Shown here: piece after piece, positions 17,596 through 26,662 of the stretch
Layout: the number at the start of each line of letters is the position of its first letter
Numbering within the stretch: the first letter of the stretch is position 1
Source of the DNA: Kribbella caucasensis
Lineage (GTDB): Bacteria > Actinomycetota > Actinomycetes > Propionibacteriales > Kribbellaceae
Length of the DNA: 64,000 nt
Reading direction: 5' to 3'
Assembly: GCF_004361855.1 (NCBI RefSeq)
Contig: NZ_SNWQ01000002.1
Coordinates: forward strand, 372,001 to 436,000
The notes under the pieces: generated by a model
The model's input: only the letters and a program-made list of their open reading frames with translations
Told to the model about the DNA's origin: nothing
Databases searched by the model: none
Translations under genes and position numbers: made by a program

Positions 17596-17914
17596 CACCC
17601 GACAACTGTGCAGTGCTTCGGGGGTCAACGCAAAGATGTTGCCCGAAATCGGGCAAGATTCCCCTGTTTTGTCAGTGGGTGACCAGGGGCTGCCGCCGGT
17701 GGACCTTACTCCTCCCGCCCACCCCTGTCGATGTCGCCGGCCGGGGCCGGAAGTTTCGGTAGTTTTGCCCGGCATGACGGAAAATTACCGGCCAACTCGC
17801 TCTTGCGGCTCACGATGGCCGGGCGTAGCACTTTGCGTAGGGCGGCTCTCGGGGACCACAAACAGTCGGCCGCCGGTAGCTCCTGCCGTCTAACCCGGGG
17901 GAGGTCCCCAAATC
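17596..17914. other. Divergent control region with an 18-bp palindrome
   Basis: This 319-bp gap separates two divergent genes. It holds TTGCCCGAAATCGGGCAA at 17639-17656, a perfect 18-bp palindrome with an AA centre, and a possible half site TTGCCCGG near 17764. GGGGGAGG close to the right edge is the ribosome binding site of the metalloprotease. No further gene was seen. Confidence 0.6.
17639..17656. promoter_or_regulatory. Perfect 18-bp palindrome, probable operator
   Basis: TTGCCCGA-AA-TCGGGCAA is fully self-complementary. It lies 43 bp upstream of the small gene at 17595 and about 260 bp upstream of the metalloprotease gene, so it more likely controls the former and perhaps glmS. Its non-CG centre argues against a typical LacI-family site. 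The binding protein is unknown. Confidence 0.5.
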
Positions 17915-19816
17915 ATGAAGCGTCCCGCAGTCATCGCTGTGCTGGCCGTCACCGCGCTGGTCACAGCCGGCGGATTCAACGCAAGCGCACAGCCGTCGTC
18001 ATCCTCGGCTCCGCCGGGGTCGACCGGTTCGTTCGCCGGGGGTGGCTCCTTCACCCTGACCGGCGCCGACGCCCGCGCCTTCGCCGTACCGAAGGACGTG
18101 GCGAAGGTCTGGTCGGCCAAGCTGCCGAACGGCGTCACGCAGACCCGGTACCAGCAGACCGTCGCTGGCGCGAAGGTGTTCGGTGGGCAGTTCACCGTGC
18201 TCACCGACCGAGCCGGACGTACCTCGTCGGTCATCGGCGCCTACTTCCCAGGTCTGAAGGCCAAGAACAGCGCAGCGGTCTCCGCCGCCGGGGCCCGCGG
18301 TGTCGCGGCGAAGCGGGTCGGGGCCGACGGCAAGTGGTCGTCGACTCTGCGCATCGATCCGAAGACCGGGCGGCTGTTCCACGAGGTCGTCAGCCAGCGA
18401 TTCGACCACCGCTGGGTGCACTGGGTCGACGCCTCCACGGGCGCGGTGCGGAAGCAGTACGACGCTGTCGCGCACGGCGACGGGACCGGCGTGAAGGGCG
18501 ACACCAAGACGATCGACACCACCCGGATCGGCAACACGTTCTTCCTTCGGTCGCGAGACCTGCGACAGGAGACGTACGACGCGAAGAACAAGTCGTCGCT
18601 GCCCGGCACGATCATGACCGATGCCGACGACCACTGGAACACCAACCTGCCGAACCTCCGGACGCCAAGCCAGGCTCCGGGTGTGGACGCGCACTACTAC
18701 GCGAACGTCACCGACGATTTCTACGCCGAGATGTTCGGGCGAGACAGCCTCGACGACAACGGCATGCAGATGATCTCGACCGTGCACGTGCTGAACCGCT
18801 TCTGCAACGCGTTCTGGAACGGCGAGCAGATGGCGTACGGCGACGGTGACAACAAGACCTGCATCTCACTGTCCGGCGGTCTGGACGTCGTCGGGCATGA
18901 GCTCACCCACGGCGTCACGCAGTTCACCTCGAACCTCATCTACCAGGACGAGTCCGGTGCCCTGAACGAGGCGTTCAGCGACATCATGGGCAACACGATC
19001 GAGTTCTACGCCGCGGCCCGCGGGCTCGACCCGGCCGCGACGCCGGACTGGCTGATCGGCGAGGACATCATCCTCACGCCCGATGCCGCACCGGGGTTCC
19101 GGAACATGGGGGACCCGCAGGAGGACGCGGATCCCGACCACTACAGCGAGTTCATCGTCACCGAAGCGGACAACGGCGGCGTCCACTCCAACAGCGGGAT
19201 CCCGAACCACGCCTACTACCTCCTCGTCAACGGCGGCAAGAACGCCGGTTGCGACGCGGTGGGATCGAACGGACACCAGCACACGGCCGACTGTGCCGTC
19301 ACCGTTCCCGCGCTCGGCGTGAACCGGGCGGCGCAGATCTTCTTCGCCGGCTTCACCAGCCTGCCCGAGTTCGCGAACATGTGCGACGCGCGCAACGGCA
19401 CGGTCGCGGTAGCCGGGGCCGACGCGGCAAGCACCAGCGCCGCGTGGGACGCGGTCGGTATCCACTCCGGTTGTACGCCGGGTGTGCCGCCGCCTCCGCC
19501 GTGCGTGAGTGACCCCGACGCGCAGATCCCGTTCGAGTCGCCGCACCCGTACGGCAACAACGGCGACTGCACGTGGACCTACGACAACGGCACCGCGGGC
19601 TTCGCGTTCCACTTCAGCCTGCTCGACACGGAGGAAGACTTCGACTTCGTCATCGTGTCCGACGGCAACGGCAACGAACTGATCCGCTACACAGGTCTGT
19701 TCCGGCGCGGCGCGACCTCACCGTGCATCCCCACCAGCACCGGCTCGGTCCGCCTGATCACGGACTCGTCGGTGGTCGCCCAGGGCTTCATCGTGGACGC
19801 GGTGGTGCCCTGCTGA
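17915..19816 (+). CDS. Secreted thermolysin-like (M4) metalloprotease with C-terminal CUB-like domain
   Basis: A 633-residue exported zinc protease. The order is: signal peptide (about 1-28), FTP-type propeptide (VWSAKLPNGVTQTRYQQTVA, then GGQFTVLTDRAGR), M4 catalytic domain with zinc site HELTH at residues 328-332 and the third ligand Glu in ESGALNEAFSD, and the C-terminal M4 helices with NGGVHSNSGIPNHAYYLLV. A Pro-rich linker (GVPPPPPC) joins a Cys-containing beta-sandwich resembling CUB (SPHPYGNNGDCTWTYDN, then FDFVIVSDGNG), probably for substrate binding. GGGGGAGG supports the ATG. The gene is monocistronic and ends at a strong hairpin. Confidence 0.92.
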   Translation: MKRPAVIAVLAVTALVTAGGFNASAQPSSSSAPPGSTGSFAGGGSFTLTGADARAFAVPKDVAKVWSAKLPNGVTQTRYQQTVAGAKVFGGQFTVLTDRAGRTSSVIGAYFPGLKAKNSAAVSAAGARGVAAKRVGADGKWSSTLRIDPKTGRLFHEVVSQRFDHRWVHWVDASTGAVRKQYDAVAHGDGTGVKGDTKTIDTTRIGNTFFLRSRDLRQETYDAKNKSSLPGTIMTDADDHWNTNLPNLRTPSQAPGVDAHYYANVTDDFYAEMFGRDSLDDNGMQMISTVHVLNRFCNAFWNGEQMAYGDGDNKTCISLSGGLDVVGHELTHGVTQFTSNLIYQDESGALNEAFSDIMGNTIEFYAAARGLDPAATPDWLIGEDIILTPDAAPGFRNMGDPQEDADPDHYSEFIVTEADNGGVHSNSGIPNHAYYLLVNGGKNAGCDAVGSNGHQHTADCAVTVPALGVNRAAQIFFAGFTSLPEFANMCDARNGTVAVAGADAASTSAAWDAVGIHSGCTPGVPPPPPCVSDPDAQIPFESPHPYGNNGDCTWTYDNGTAGFAFHFSLLDTEEDFDFVIVSDGNGNELIRYTGLFRRGATSPCIPTSTGSVRLITDSSVVAQGFIVDAVVPC

Positions 19817-19828
19817 CCTGACCGAGCA

Positions 19829-19865
19829 CCCGGCGCGGCCGACCAAGTTAGGCGGCCGCGCCGGG
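19829..19865. terminator. Bidirectional terminator between the M4 protease gene and nucS
   Basis: CCCGGCGCGGCCG (19829-19841) pairs perfectly with CGGCCGCGCCGGG (19853-19865) over an 11-nt loop. It sits between two convergent genes and can serve both strands. No U tract is present. Confidence 0.75.
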
Positions 19866-19869
19866 CGCG

Positions 19870-20529
19870 TCAGAAGAGGCGGAGGATGTCGGATTCCATC
19901 CCACGGAGGGCGTCGTAGTCGACTGTGACGCACTCCAGGCCGCGGTCGACCGCGAGGAACTGGGCCTGGGGCTTGATCTGCTGGGCGGCGAAGATGCCGC
20001 GGACCGGGGCGAGCAGTGGGTCGCGGTTCAGGAGATCGACGTACCGGGTCAGCTGCTCGACGCCGTCGATCTCACCGCGGCGCTTGATCTCGACGGCGAC
20101 GTGCCTGCCGTCCGCGTCGCGGCAGAGCAGGTCGACTGGACCGATCGCGGTCGGGTACTCGCGCCGGACCAGGGTGAAGCCGTCGCCGAAGGTGTGCACG
20201 TGCTCGGCGAGCAGTTCCTGCAGGTGCGCCTCGACGCCGTCCTTGATCAGCCCGGGGTCCAGGCCCAGCTCGTACGCCGAGTCGCTGAGGATCTCCTCGA
20301 TCGTGATCCGGAGCTCCTCACCGGCCTTGTTCACCACCCGCCACTGCCCGTCTTCCTCGGTCAGCGTGCACGGCGGCGACATCCAGTTCAGCGGCTTGTA
20401 CGACCCGCCGTCGGCATGGATCAGGACAGACCCGTCCGCCTTCACCATCAGCAGCCGTGGCGCCATCGGTAGATGAGCGGTCAACCGGCCGGAGTAGTCC
20501 ACGGAGCAACGAGCAATCACCAGACGCAC
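19870..20529 (-). CDS. nucS: NucS/EndoMS mismatch-specific endonuclease
   Basis: A 219-residue protein of the NucS family, which in actinobacteria lacking MutS/MutL cleaves both strands at mismatched bases, aided by the beta clamp. The N-terminal dimerisation/DNA-binding half reads [20 protein letters not shown] and [17 protein letters not shown]. The C-terminal RecB-like nuclease has [20 protein letters not shown], giving the D...E-x-K catalytic residues. The GTG start has TACGGT 8 nt upstream and no ribosome binding site, so a leaderless transcript is likely. It is divergent from the reductase gene across 74 bp. Confidence 0.93.
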   Translation of the reverse strand: MRLVIARCSVDYSGRLTAHLPMAPRLLMVKADGSVLIHADGGSYKPLNWMSPPCTLTEEDGQWRVVNKAGEELRITIEEILSDSAYELGLDPGLIKDGVEAHLQELLAEHVHTFGDGFTLVRREYPTAIGPVDLLCRDADGRHVAVEIKRRGEIDGVEQLTRYVDLLNRDPLLAPVRGIFAAQQIKPQAQFLAVDRGLECVTVDYDALRGMESDILRLF

Positions 20530-20603
20530 GAGGAGACACCGTAGTCGACTCCCGGCCCCGGCTCCATGGCGCCGTGCCGGGTGAATCGGCCTACGCTGAA
20601 GGT

Positions 20604-21593
20604 GTGAGCGGGACCGAGACCGATCTGCTGGTCATCGGCGCGGGGCCGGCCGGACTGTACGCGGCGTACTACGCCGGCTTCCGCCGGTACTCCGTCATGC
20701 TGGTCGACTCATTACCCGAGCTCGGCGGTCAGGTGTCCGCGCTGTACCCGGAGAAGGTGATCTACGACGTCGCCGGGTTCGTCGCGATCAAGGGGCAGGA
20801 CCTGGTCGACGCACTCGTCGATCAGGCTGCGACGGCGAAACCGCAGTACCTGCTGGGCCACCGGGCCGAGGAGCTCGTGGTCGACGACGAGGTGGTCACG
20901 GTCACCACGCACCTCGGCGCCGTCATCCAGGCGAAGGCTGTGCTGATCACCGGCGGGATCGGGACGTTCACGCCGCGGCCGTTGCCGGACGCCGACGACT
21001 TCGCCGATCGTGGCCTGCGCTACTTCGTCAAGCGGCTGGACGATCTGGCCGGACAGAAGGTGCTGATCGTCGGTGGCGGCGACTCGGCCTTCGACTGGGC
21101 GGTGAGCCTGGAGCCGATCGCCGAGACGATCACGCTGATCCATCGCAGGCCGAAGTTCCGGGCCCACCAGGCGACCGTCGACGACGTACTGGCGAGCCGT
21201 GTCGAGGTGCTCACGCCGTACGAGGTGGCCCGAATCAACGGCAACGCCCGGGTGGAGTCGGTGGAGATCTTCGACAACCTGAGCGGCGAGCGGCGGACTC
21301 TGCCGGTGGACACCGTCGTCGCCGCGCTGGGCTTCACCGCGGACCTCGGCCCGTTCACGCGCTGGGGCCTCGACCAGCGCAAGCGCCACATCCTGGTCGA
21401 TCCGGCGATGCGGACGAACCTGCGGCGGGTGTTCGCCGCGGGCGACATCGTCGACTACGACGGCAAGGTCAAGCTGATCTCGGTCGCGTTCGGCGAGGCC
21501 GCCACCGCGGTCAACAACGCCGCGGGTCTGATCGAACCCGGCGCGAAGGTGTTCCCGGGACACTCCACCGGCGCCGAAGGTGGCGCTGAATGA
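20604..21593 (+). CDS. Ferredoxin-NADP+ reductase, thioredoxin-reductase-like type
   Basis: A 329-residue flavoprotein with an FAD fold ([19 protein letters not shown]) and a NADPH fold ([17 protein letters not shown], followed by HRRPKFRAH, which fits binding of the NADP 2'-phosphate). The redox CXXC of thioredoxin reductase is missing, which marks type-2 ferredoxin-NADP reductases. The C-terminal [20 protein letters not shown] segment is typical. The GTG at 20604 follows TACGCT by 6 nt, so the message is probably leaderless. The stop overlaps the next ATG (ATGA). Confidence 0.85.
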   Translation: MSGTETDLLVIGAGPAGLYAAYYAGFRRYSVMLVDSLPELGGQVSALYPEKVIYDVAGFVAIKGQDLVDALVDQAATAKPQYLLGHRAEELVVDDEVVTVTTHLGAVIQAKAVLITGGIGTFTPRPLPDADDFADRGLRYFVKRLDDLAGQKVLIVGGGDSAFDWAVSLEPIAETITLIHRRPKFRAHQATVDDVLASRVEVLTPYEVARINGNARVESVEIFDNLSGERRTLPVDTVVAALGFTADLGPFTRWGLDQRKRHILVDPAMRTNLRRVFAAGDIVDYDGKVKLISVAFGEAATAVNNAAGLIEPGAKVFPGHSTGAEGGAE

Positions 21594-22534
21594 ACCTGAT
21601 GTGCCCGGCCCGGCTGGTTCTGCTGCCTGCGGGCTCGACGGCCTGGGTCGACGGGTTGGCGGAGGAACGAATCGCGGCGGTCTACACGGGTCCGCCGGTC
21701 TTCGAGGGCGCCGAGCAGCTCGCGGAGCGGCTCGGCATACGGCTGACCGTGCTGGACCAGCCCGTACGGCGGGACGCGGAGCTGCAGGAGATCGCGGATC
21801 AGCACCGCGGCGAAACCGTCATCGTCCTCGCGCCCGACCTGGACGTCGGCCTCACCCTCCCCGCGATCGTCGAGCACACCGGCGACGGCTGGACCCTGGT
21901 GTCGGCCACCGGACCGGGGACGAACGAGGTCACCGTGGACACCTACGAGCAGATGGCCGAGCGGTTCCGCGAGTCGATCCCGCGCGAGCCGAACGAGAAC
22001 CTGATCAGGCTCGTCGACGAGGCCCTGCCGACCGGCGGGTTCATCCTCGAACTGGGCAGCGCCACCGGGCGGGACGCGGCCGAGCTGGAGCGCCGGGGCC
22101 ACCGCGTACGCCGCACCGACGTGGCGGGTGCATTCGTCGAGATGCTGAGAGCGGACGGGTTCGAGGCAGACCGGCTCAACGCGCTGACCGACGACTTCGG
22201 CGGCCCCTACGACTTGGTGTTCGCCGACGCGGTCTTCCTGCATTTCAACCCCGGCCAGCTCGCCACGGTGCTCGAGAAGGCGGCAGAAGCGGCTCTACTA
22301 CTCGCCTTCTCCACCCGCGAGGGCTCCGGTGCCGAGTGGTCGACCAGGTTCCTCGACCTGCCGCGCCACTTCACCCTCTGGCAGGAGCAACCCCTTCGCG
22401 ACCTGCTGGAACGCACGGGGTGGAACGTCCTTCGGCTGAACCGGGGCCAGACTCGCGCCGGCGGCTGGTTCCACATCCTGGCCCGGCGGCGCACGGCAGG
22501 ACTGCAAGCGCCCGAGCCGTGGGCCGCGGTGTGA
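21590..22534 (+). CDS. Methyltransferase with a degenerate histidine-phosphatase-like N-terminal domain
   Basis: A 314-residue protein. Residues 145-310 form a class I SAM-dependent methyltransferase: FILELGSATGRDAAELERRG (motif I), then DLVFADAVFLHFNPGQ and LLLAFSTREGSG. Residues 1-125 track the phosphoglycerate-mutase/histidine-phosphatase pattern (ARLVLLPAGSTAWVDGL, ERIAAVYTGPP, EIADQHRGETVIVLAPD), but the RHG and second catalytic His positions are PAG and AP, so phosphatase activity should be lost. The fold reading of the N-terminal part is an inference from pattern. The ATG overlaps the reductase stop. The methyl acceptor is unknown. Confidence 0.7.
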   Translation: MNLMCPARLVLLPAGSTAWVDGLAEERIAAVYTGPPVFEGAEQLAERLGIRLTVLDQPVRRDAELQEIADQHRGETVIVLAPDLDVGLTLPAIVEHTGDGWTLVSATGPGTNEVTVDTYEQMAERFRESIPREPNENLIRLVDEALPTGGFILELGSATGRDAAELERRGHRVRRTDVAGAFVEMLRADGFEADRLNALTDDFGGPYDLVFADAVFLHFNPGQLATVLEKAAEAALLLAFSTREGSGAEWSTRFLDLPRHFTLWQEQPLRDLLERTGWNVLRLNRGQTRAGGWFHILARRRTAGLQAPEPWAAV

Positions 22535-22598
22535 GGTTGACCTCGGGGGTGACTCATCTCATGGGCAGACCACTGGTGGGACTGGCACACTGCGAGCC

Positions 22599-24374
22599 AT
22601 GGGTCGCGAACTTAAGACGGTCGGTGTGGTCGGGCTCGGCACGATGGGAGCCGGGATCGCGGAGGTGTTCGCCCGGAACGGGCTGACGGTGGTCGGCGTG
22701 GAGCGGGACGAGCAGGCGGCCGAGCGCGGCCGTGGGCACATCCAGCACTCGACCGACCGGGCCGTCAAGCGCGGCAAGCTGTCCGTCGAGGACCAGCAGG
22801 CGCTGTTCGACCGGGTCACGTTCGCCACCGAGCTGGAGGCGCTGGCCGACTGCGACCTGGTGATCGAGGCCGTGATCGAGCGGCTGGAGCTGAAGCGGGA
22901 GATCTTCTCCGCGCTCGACAAGGTGGTCCGGGAGGACGCGATCCTGGCCACCAACACCTCCTCGTTGTCGGTCACCGAGATCTCGGTCGCCACCGAACGC
23001 CCGCGCCGCGTGGTCGGGATGCACTTCTTCAACCCGGCGCCGGTGCAGGAGTTCGTCGAGGTGATCAAGACCGTCGTCACCGAGCCTGACGTGGTCGACG
23101 ACGTGCTCGCGCTGGCCCGCAAACTCGACAAGGTCCCGGTCGTCGCCGCGGACCGGGCCGGCTTCATCGCGAACGCGCTGCTGTTCGGTTACCTGAACCA
23201 CGCGGTCTCGATGGTCGAGTCCCGCTACGCCACCCGCGAGGACGTGGACGCGGCGATGCGGCTGGGCTGCGGATACCCGATGGGCCCGTTGGCGCTGCTC
23301 GACCTGATCGGCCTCGACACGGCGTACGAGATCCTCGACACGATGTACAAGCAGGGCCGCAACCGGCTGCACGCGCCCGCGCCGATCCTCAAGCAGATGG
23401 TCACCGCCGGGTTGCTCGGCCGGAAGACCGGTCGCGGTTTCTACACCTACGAGGCGCCGGACTCGCCGGTCGTGGTCGACGACGACCTGACGCCCAAGGC
23501 AGGCGCCGACGAGAAGGCGGTCCGGCCGATCAAGCAGGTCGGCGTGGTCGGCTCCGGGACGATGGCGGTCGGCATCATCGAGGTCTGCGCCAAGGCCGGG
23601 TACGACGTCTTGTATGTCGCCCGTGGCACCGAGAAGGTCGACCGGGTCCGGGCCTCGATCGAGCGGTCGCTGGAGAAGGGCGTCCAGCGCGGCAAGCTCT
23701 CCTCGGAGGAGCGGGATGCGGCGCTTGGCCGGATCATCGGTACGGCGCGGCTGGATGACCTCGCCCCAGCTGACCTGGTGATCGAGGCCGTGGTGGAGGA
23801 GCTGAGCGTCAAGCAGGCGCTGTTCGAGACGTTCGACGAGATCTGCAAGCCGGGCGCGATCCTGGCCACGACCACGTCGTCGCTGCCGGTCATCGATCTG
23901 GCGATGGCGACCAAACGGCCGACCGACGTGGTCGGGCTACACTTCTTCAACCCGGCACCGGTGATGAAGCTGGTCGAGGTGGTCAGCACGGTCAGTACAG
24001 CGCCTGACGTGGCCGACTCGGTCGCCGCGCTGGCGGTTGCCGCGGGCAAGCACCCGGTGCGGTGCGGCGACCGGGCCGGGTTCATCGTCAACGCGCTGCT
24101 GTTCCCGTACCTGAACGACGCGGTCCGGATGCTCGAGGCGCACTACGCGGGCGTGGACGACATCGACGCGGCGATGAAGCTCGGCTGCCGGTTGCCGATG
24201 GGCCCGTTCGAGCTGCTCGACGTGGTCGGCCTGGACGTGTCGCTGGCGATCCAGCGCACCCTGTACCTGGAGTTCCGCGAGCCCGGCTTCGCTCCGGCGC
24301 CGCTCCTCGAGCACCTGGTCACCGCGGGCTACCTCGGCCGCAAGACGGGCCGCGGCTTCCGCGACTACACCTGA
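22599..24374 (+). CDS. Tandem-duplicated 3-hydroxybutyryl-CoA dehydrogenase
   Basis: A 591-residue protein made of two full 3-hydroxyacyl-CoA dehydrogenase units (about 1-290 and 305-591). Each has a NAD site (VGVVGLGTMGAGIAEV; VGVVGSGTMAVGIIEV), the Ser strand (ATNTSSL; ATTTSSL), the catalytic His in HFFNPAPV, the Asn in ANALLF or VNALLF, and the C-terminal LGRKTGRGF. The reaction is (S)-3-hydroxybutyryl-CoA to acetoacetyl-CoA with NAD. Both copies keep the key residues, so both may be active. It would supply the C4 step before Ccr. It is probably transcribed alone. Confidence 0.92.
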   Translation: MGRELKTVGVVGLGTMGAGIAEVFARNGLTVVGVERDEQAAERGRGHIQHSTDRAVKRGKLSVEDQQALFDRVTFATELEALADCDLVIEAVIERLELKREIFSALDKVVREDAILATNTSSLSVTEISVATERPRRVVGMHFFNPAPVQEFVEVIKTVVTEPDVVDDVLALARKLDKVPVVAADRAGFIANALLFGYLNHAVSMVESRYATREDVDAAMRLGCGYPMGPLALLDLIGLDTAYEILDTMYKQGRNRLHAPAPILKQMVTAGLLGRKTGRGFYTYEAPDSPVVVDDDLTPKAGADEKAVRPIKQVGVVGSGTMAVGIIEVCAKAGYDVLYVARGTEKVDRVRASIERSLEKGVQRGKLSSEERDAALGRIIGTARLDDLAPADLVIEAVVEELSVKQALFETFDEICKPGAILATTTSSLPVIDLAMATKRPTDVVGLHFFNPAPVMKLVEVVSTVSTAPDVADSVAALAVAAGKHPVRCGDRAGFIVNALLFPYLNDAVRMLEAHYAGVDDIDAAMKLGCRLPMGPFELLDVVGLDVSLAIQRTLYLEFREPGFAPAPLLEHLVTAGYLGRKTGRGFRDYT

Positions 24375-24422
24375 GTTCGCGGTAGCGTTGGGTGTCGTCA
24401 CCGTAGCCGGAGGGAGCCGACG

Positions 24423-24734
24423 ATGCCGGACGGCGAGGAGCCCCGGAAGCACATCACGGAGGCGCTCGGCGGTCGTGCCATCGGGCCGTTGAGCCATCAG
24501 GAGCGGGTGGACCGAGAGCGGGTCCGAAATCTGATCCAGGGCGTGCTCTCGTGCTACAACTCGCTGGTCAGCCAAGAACGCGACGAGAACCGCCGAGCCG
24601 AGCTTGCGGCGAAGCGCGCCTTCTACACCGACGAGTTCCGCCGCCGCGTCACGATGTCGGCCGAGGAACGCGGTGAGGTGCTGCGCACCTATCCGGAGAT
24701 CCTGGGACGTCTCCGCGCCGAACTCGGCGAATGA
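24423..24734 (+). CDS. Small helical protein, probable antitoxin for the zeta toxin
   Basis: A 103-residue charged helical protein with no recognised family (LSHQERVDRERVRNLIQGVL, then RAELAAKRAFYTDEFRRRVT). It overlaps the zeta-toxin gene by 4 nt (ATGA) and precedes it, as antitoxins do. It has no clear likeness to the three-helix epsilon antitoxin, so the antitoxin role rests on position. GGAGGGA lies 6-7 nt before the ATG. TAGCGT near 24382 is a possible -10 box. Confidence 0.6.
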   Translation: MPDGEEPRKHITEALGGRAIGPLSHQERVDRERVRNLIQGVLSCYNSLVSQERDENRRAELAAKRAFYTDEFRRRVTMSAEERGEVLRTYPEILGRLRAELGE

Positions 24735-25792
24735 CCGACCGGACGCTGACCCCGGCCGAGTCCGAAGCGGTCATCGCCCAGCGACTGGACGAGATCACGC
24801 CGCCCCGGCCGCCCGAGCGGGCGCCCGGCGTTCGCCCGATGGCGGTGCTGATCGGCGGCCAGCCCGGCGCCGGGAAGTCGACCACCCAGGATCTGGTCCA
24901 GCGGGCCCTCGGTGCGGACACCACCGCGTCGTACGACTTCGACGACAACGCCGCGGCGCATCCCCGGTACCGCGCGATCCTGCGCACAGGCGGGCTCGAC
25001 GCTCACCGTGATGTCCACGAGAGCCTGCCACCCGACCTGCATCGGCGCTGCCTCGACCACCTTCGCACAGGTGAGACGCAGTACGACGTCGTGGCCAGCG
25101 CACCGCTGCAATGGGACGAGGGGGCCAAGCCGTGGGTGGACGGCTTCGCAGGAGAGGGCTATCGGGTGGCTGTCGTCTACGTCGCCACGAACGACGCCAA
25201 CAGCCTGCTCGGGGTGGCGAACCGGTACCAGCAGGCGAAGGACGACAACGGCGTCGGCCGATGGGTGGCTCCCAGACTTCACGACAGTGCCTACCGGGGT
25301 GTGCCGGACGCTGCCCACGCACTCGAGTCGCAGGCCTACGTCGACGACATCTACGTCGTCGACCGGGACGGCAACGTGCTGTTCGAGAACCACCGCAAGG
25401 ACGACGGCACGATGGAGCACCCGGAGGGGGCCCGGGACGCGATCATTGCCGAGCGCAACCGTCCGCCGACACCGGCCGAACGGGACCACTTCAGGGACGT
25501 CGCCGTCCCGTTGCTGCGGCACGACCCGGAGTTGGAGGAGCCCGTCAGGGACGCGGTCAGCGAAGCGATGCAGCGGGAAGTGGCCCGTGCGGCGCCCGAG
25601 GATCACAACCGCCAACCGTCACCGGAGCACCGGATCGACCAGCGACTGGCGGACCTGCAGCGGATCACCGGCTCCGGAATCGCGCCCCCGCACGCCATCG
25701 GTCCGCCGTCGAGCAGGCCGCCGGAGACCGCGCACGGGTCGGACGGTGGACGCTCCGGGCGGTCGATGGACGGCGGATCGAGAGACAGGTAA
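24731..25792 (+). CDS. Zeta-toxin family kinase
   Basis: A 353-residue protein with a P-loop kinase core. Walker A is GGQPGAGKST (residues 42-51), followed by YDFDDNAAAHPRYRAIL in the place of the zeta DD-x-x-R/HP segment, and DVVASAPLQ and VAVVYVATND strands. Zeta toxins phosphorylate UDP-N-acetylglucosamine at the 3' position and block wall synthesis. The C-terminal 90 residues are disordered and Pro/Arg/Asp-rich, beyond the usual domain. It is translationally coupled to the small gene upstream. Confidence 0.82.
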   Translation: MTDRTLTPAESEAVIAQRLDEITPPRPPERAPGVRPMAVLIGGQPGAGKSTTQDLVQRALGADTTASYDFDDNAAAHPRYRAILRTGGLDAHRDVHESLPPDLHRRCLDHLRTGETQYDVVASAPLQWDEGAKPWVDGFAGEGYRVAVVYVATNDANSLLGVANRYQQAKDDNGVGRWVAPRLHDSAYRGVPDAAHALESQAYVDDIYVVDRDGNVLFENHRKDDGTMEHPEGARDAIIAERNRPPTPAERDHFRDVAVPLLRHDPELEEPVRDAVSEAMQREVARAAPEDHNRQPSPEHRIDQRLADLQRITGSGIAPPHAIGPPSSRPPETAHGSDGGRSGRSMDGGSRDR

Positions 25793-25828
25793 GCGGGTTC
25801 GAACCGGTGGGTCGCGGCTGACTGGATC

Positions 25829-26611
25829 TCACGGTTCCGCGCCGGCGTAGTCGCCGCAGGGGCCGCCGCCTACCGCTGCCGGGATCGACAGGGTACGGCG
25901 GTCGGGGCGGACGAGTGGGTCGTAGAAGGCGGCGATCTCGGTGCTTGCCTCGGGGATGTAGTGGAAGATCAGCGAACGGCGGAACCGGTCGGTGCTGGTG
26001 TTCGGCCTGGAGCCGTGGACCACGCTGCCGTGGAAGAACAGCACATCCCCGGCCCGCATCCTGGTCTGCACCTTCCGCAGCCCGTCGGGGATCGGCACCT
26101 CGACATCGGTGAACGACTCGGTCAGGTCGGCCGGCTCCGGGCAGACGAGCTCGGTCCGGTGCGATCCCGGGACCACCGCCAGCCCGCCGTTCTCGGCGTC
26201 CACGTCGTCGACCGCGATCCAGGCGGCCAGGCAGGTCTCCGGATCGGCTCGCAGGAAGGTGTTGTCCTGGTGCATCGCCTGGCCCCGAGCACCCGGCGGC
26301 TTGAAGTAGAACATCGACTGGGCACCAAGCGGCGGCCCGATCAGCAAGGTCGCGACATCGAGGATCCGGCTGTCCAGCATCAGCTCCAGCGCGAGCCGGC
26401 CGGCCTCGACCTCCGGCCGCCGGTGCGGGTGCACGAAACGCGGATAGCGGGCCAGCGGGTCCTCCGCCGGTACGCCGTCGTCGATCGCCAACGAATGGTC
26501 GACGGCGACCTGCTCCATGAATACGGTCCTGATCCGGTCGATCTCGGCCGGGCTGAGCAACTGAGGGACCTGAACGATCCCGTCTCGCTGGTAGATCTCG
26601 GCAACGGTCAT
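25829..26611 (-). CDS. Phytanoyl-CoA dioxygenase-family Fe(II)/2-oxoglutarate oxygenase
   Basis: A 260-residue single-domain PhyH-type oxygenase. The iron ligands are visible in MHQDNTF (H-x-D) and, distally, in VVHGSRPN (His), with a following Arg in TDRFRRSLIF for 2-oxoglutarate. The strand GGLAVVPGSHRTEL is characteristic. The substrate is unknown; the divergent AraC gene 51 bp away suggests an inducible, ligand-responsive pathway. The ATG at 26611 begins MTVAEIYQRDG. No ribosome binding site is obvious. Confidence 0.85.
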   Translation of the reverse strand: MTVAEIYQRDGIVQVPQLLSPAEIDRIRTVFMEQVAVDHSLAIDDGVPAEDPLARYPRFVHPHRRPEVEAGRLALELMLDSRILDVATLLIGPPLGAQSMFYFKPPGARGQAMHQDNTFLRADPETCLAAWIAVDDVDAENGGLAVVPGSHRTELVCPEPADLTESFTDVEVPIPDGLRKVQTRMRAGDVLFFHGSVVHGSRPNTSTDRFRRSLIFHYIPEASTEIAAFYDPLVRPDRRTLSIPAAVGGGPCGDYAGAEP

Positions 26612-26662
26612 ATCAACGAGTCTGCTCGCCGCGACCCTGATCCGGGGATACCGTAAAGAGCT

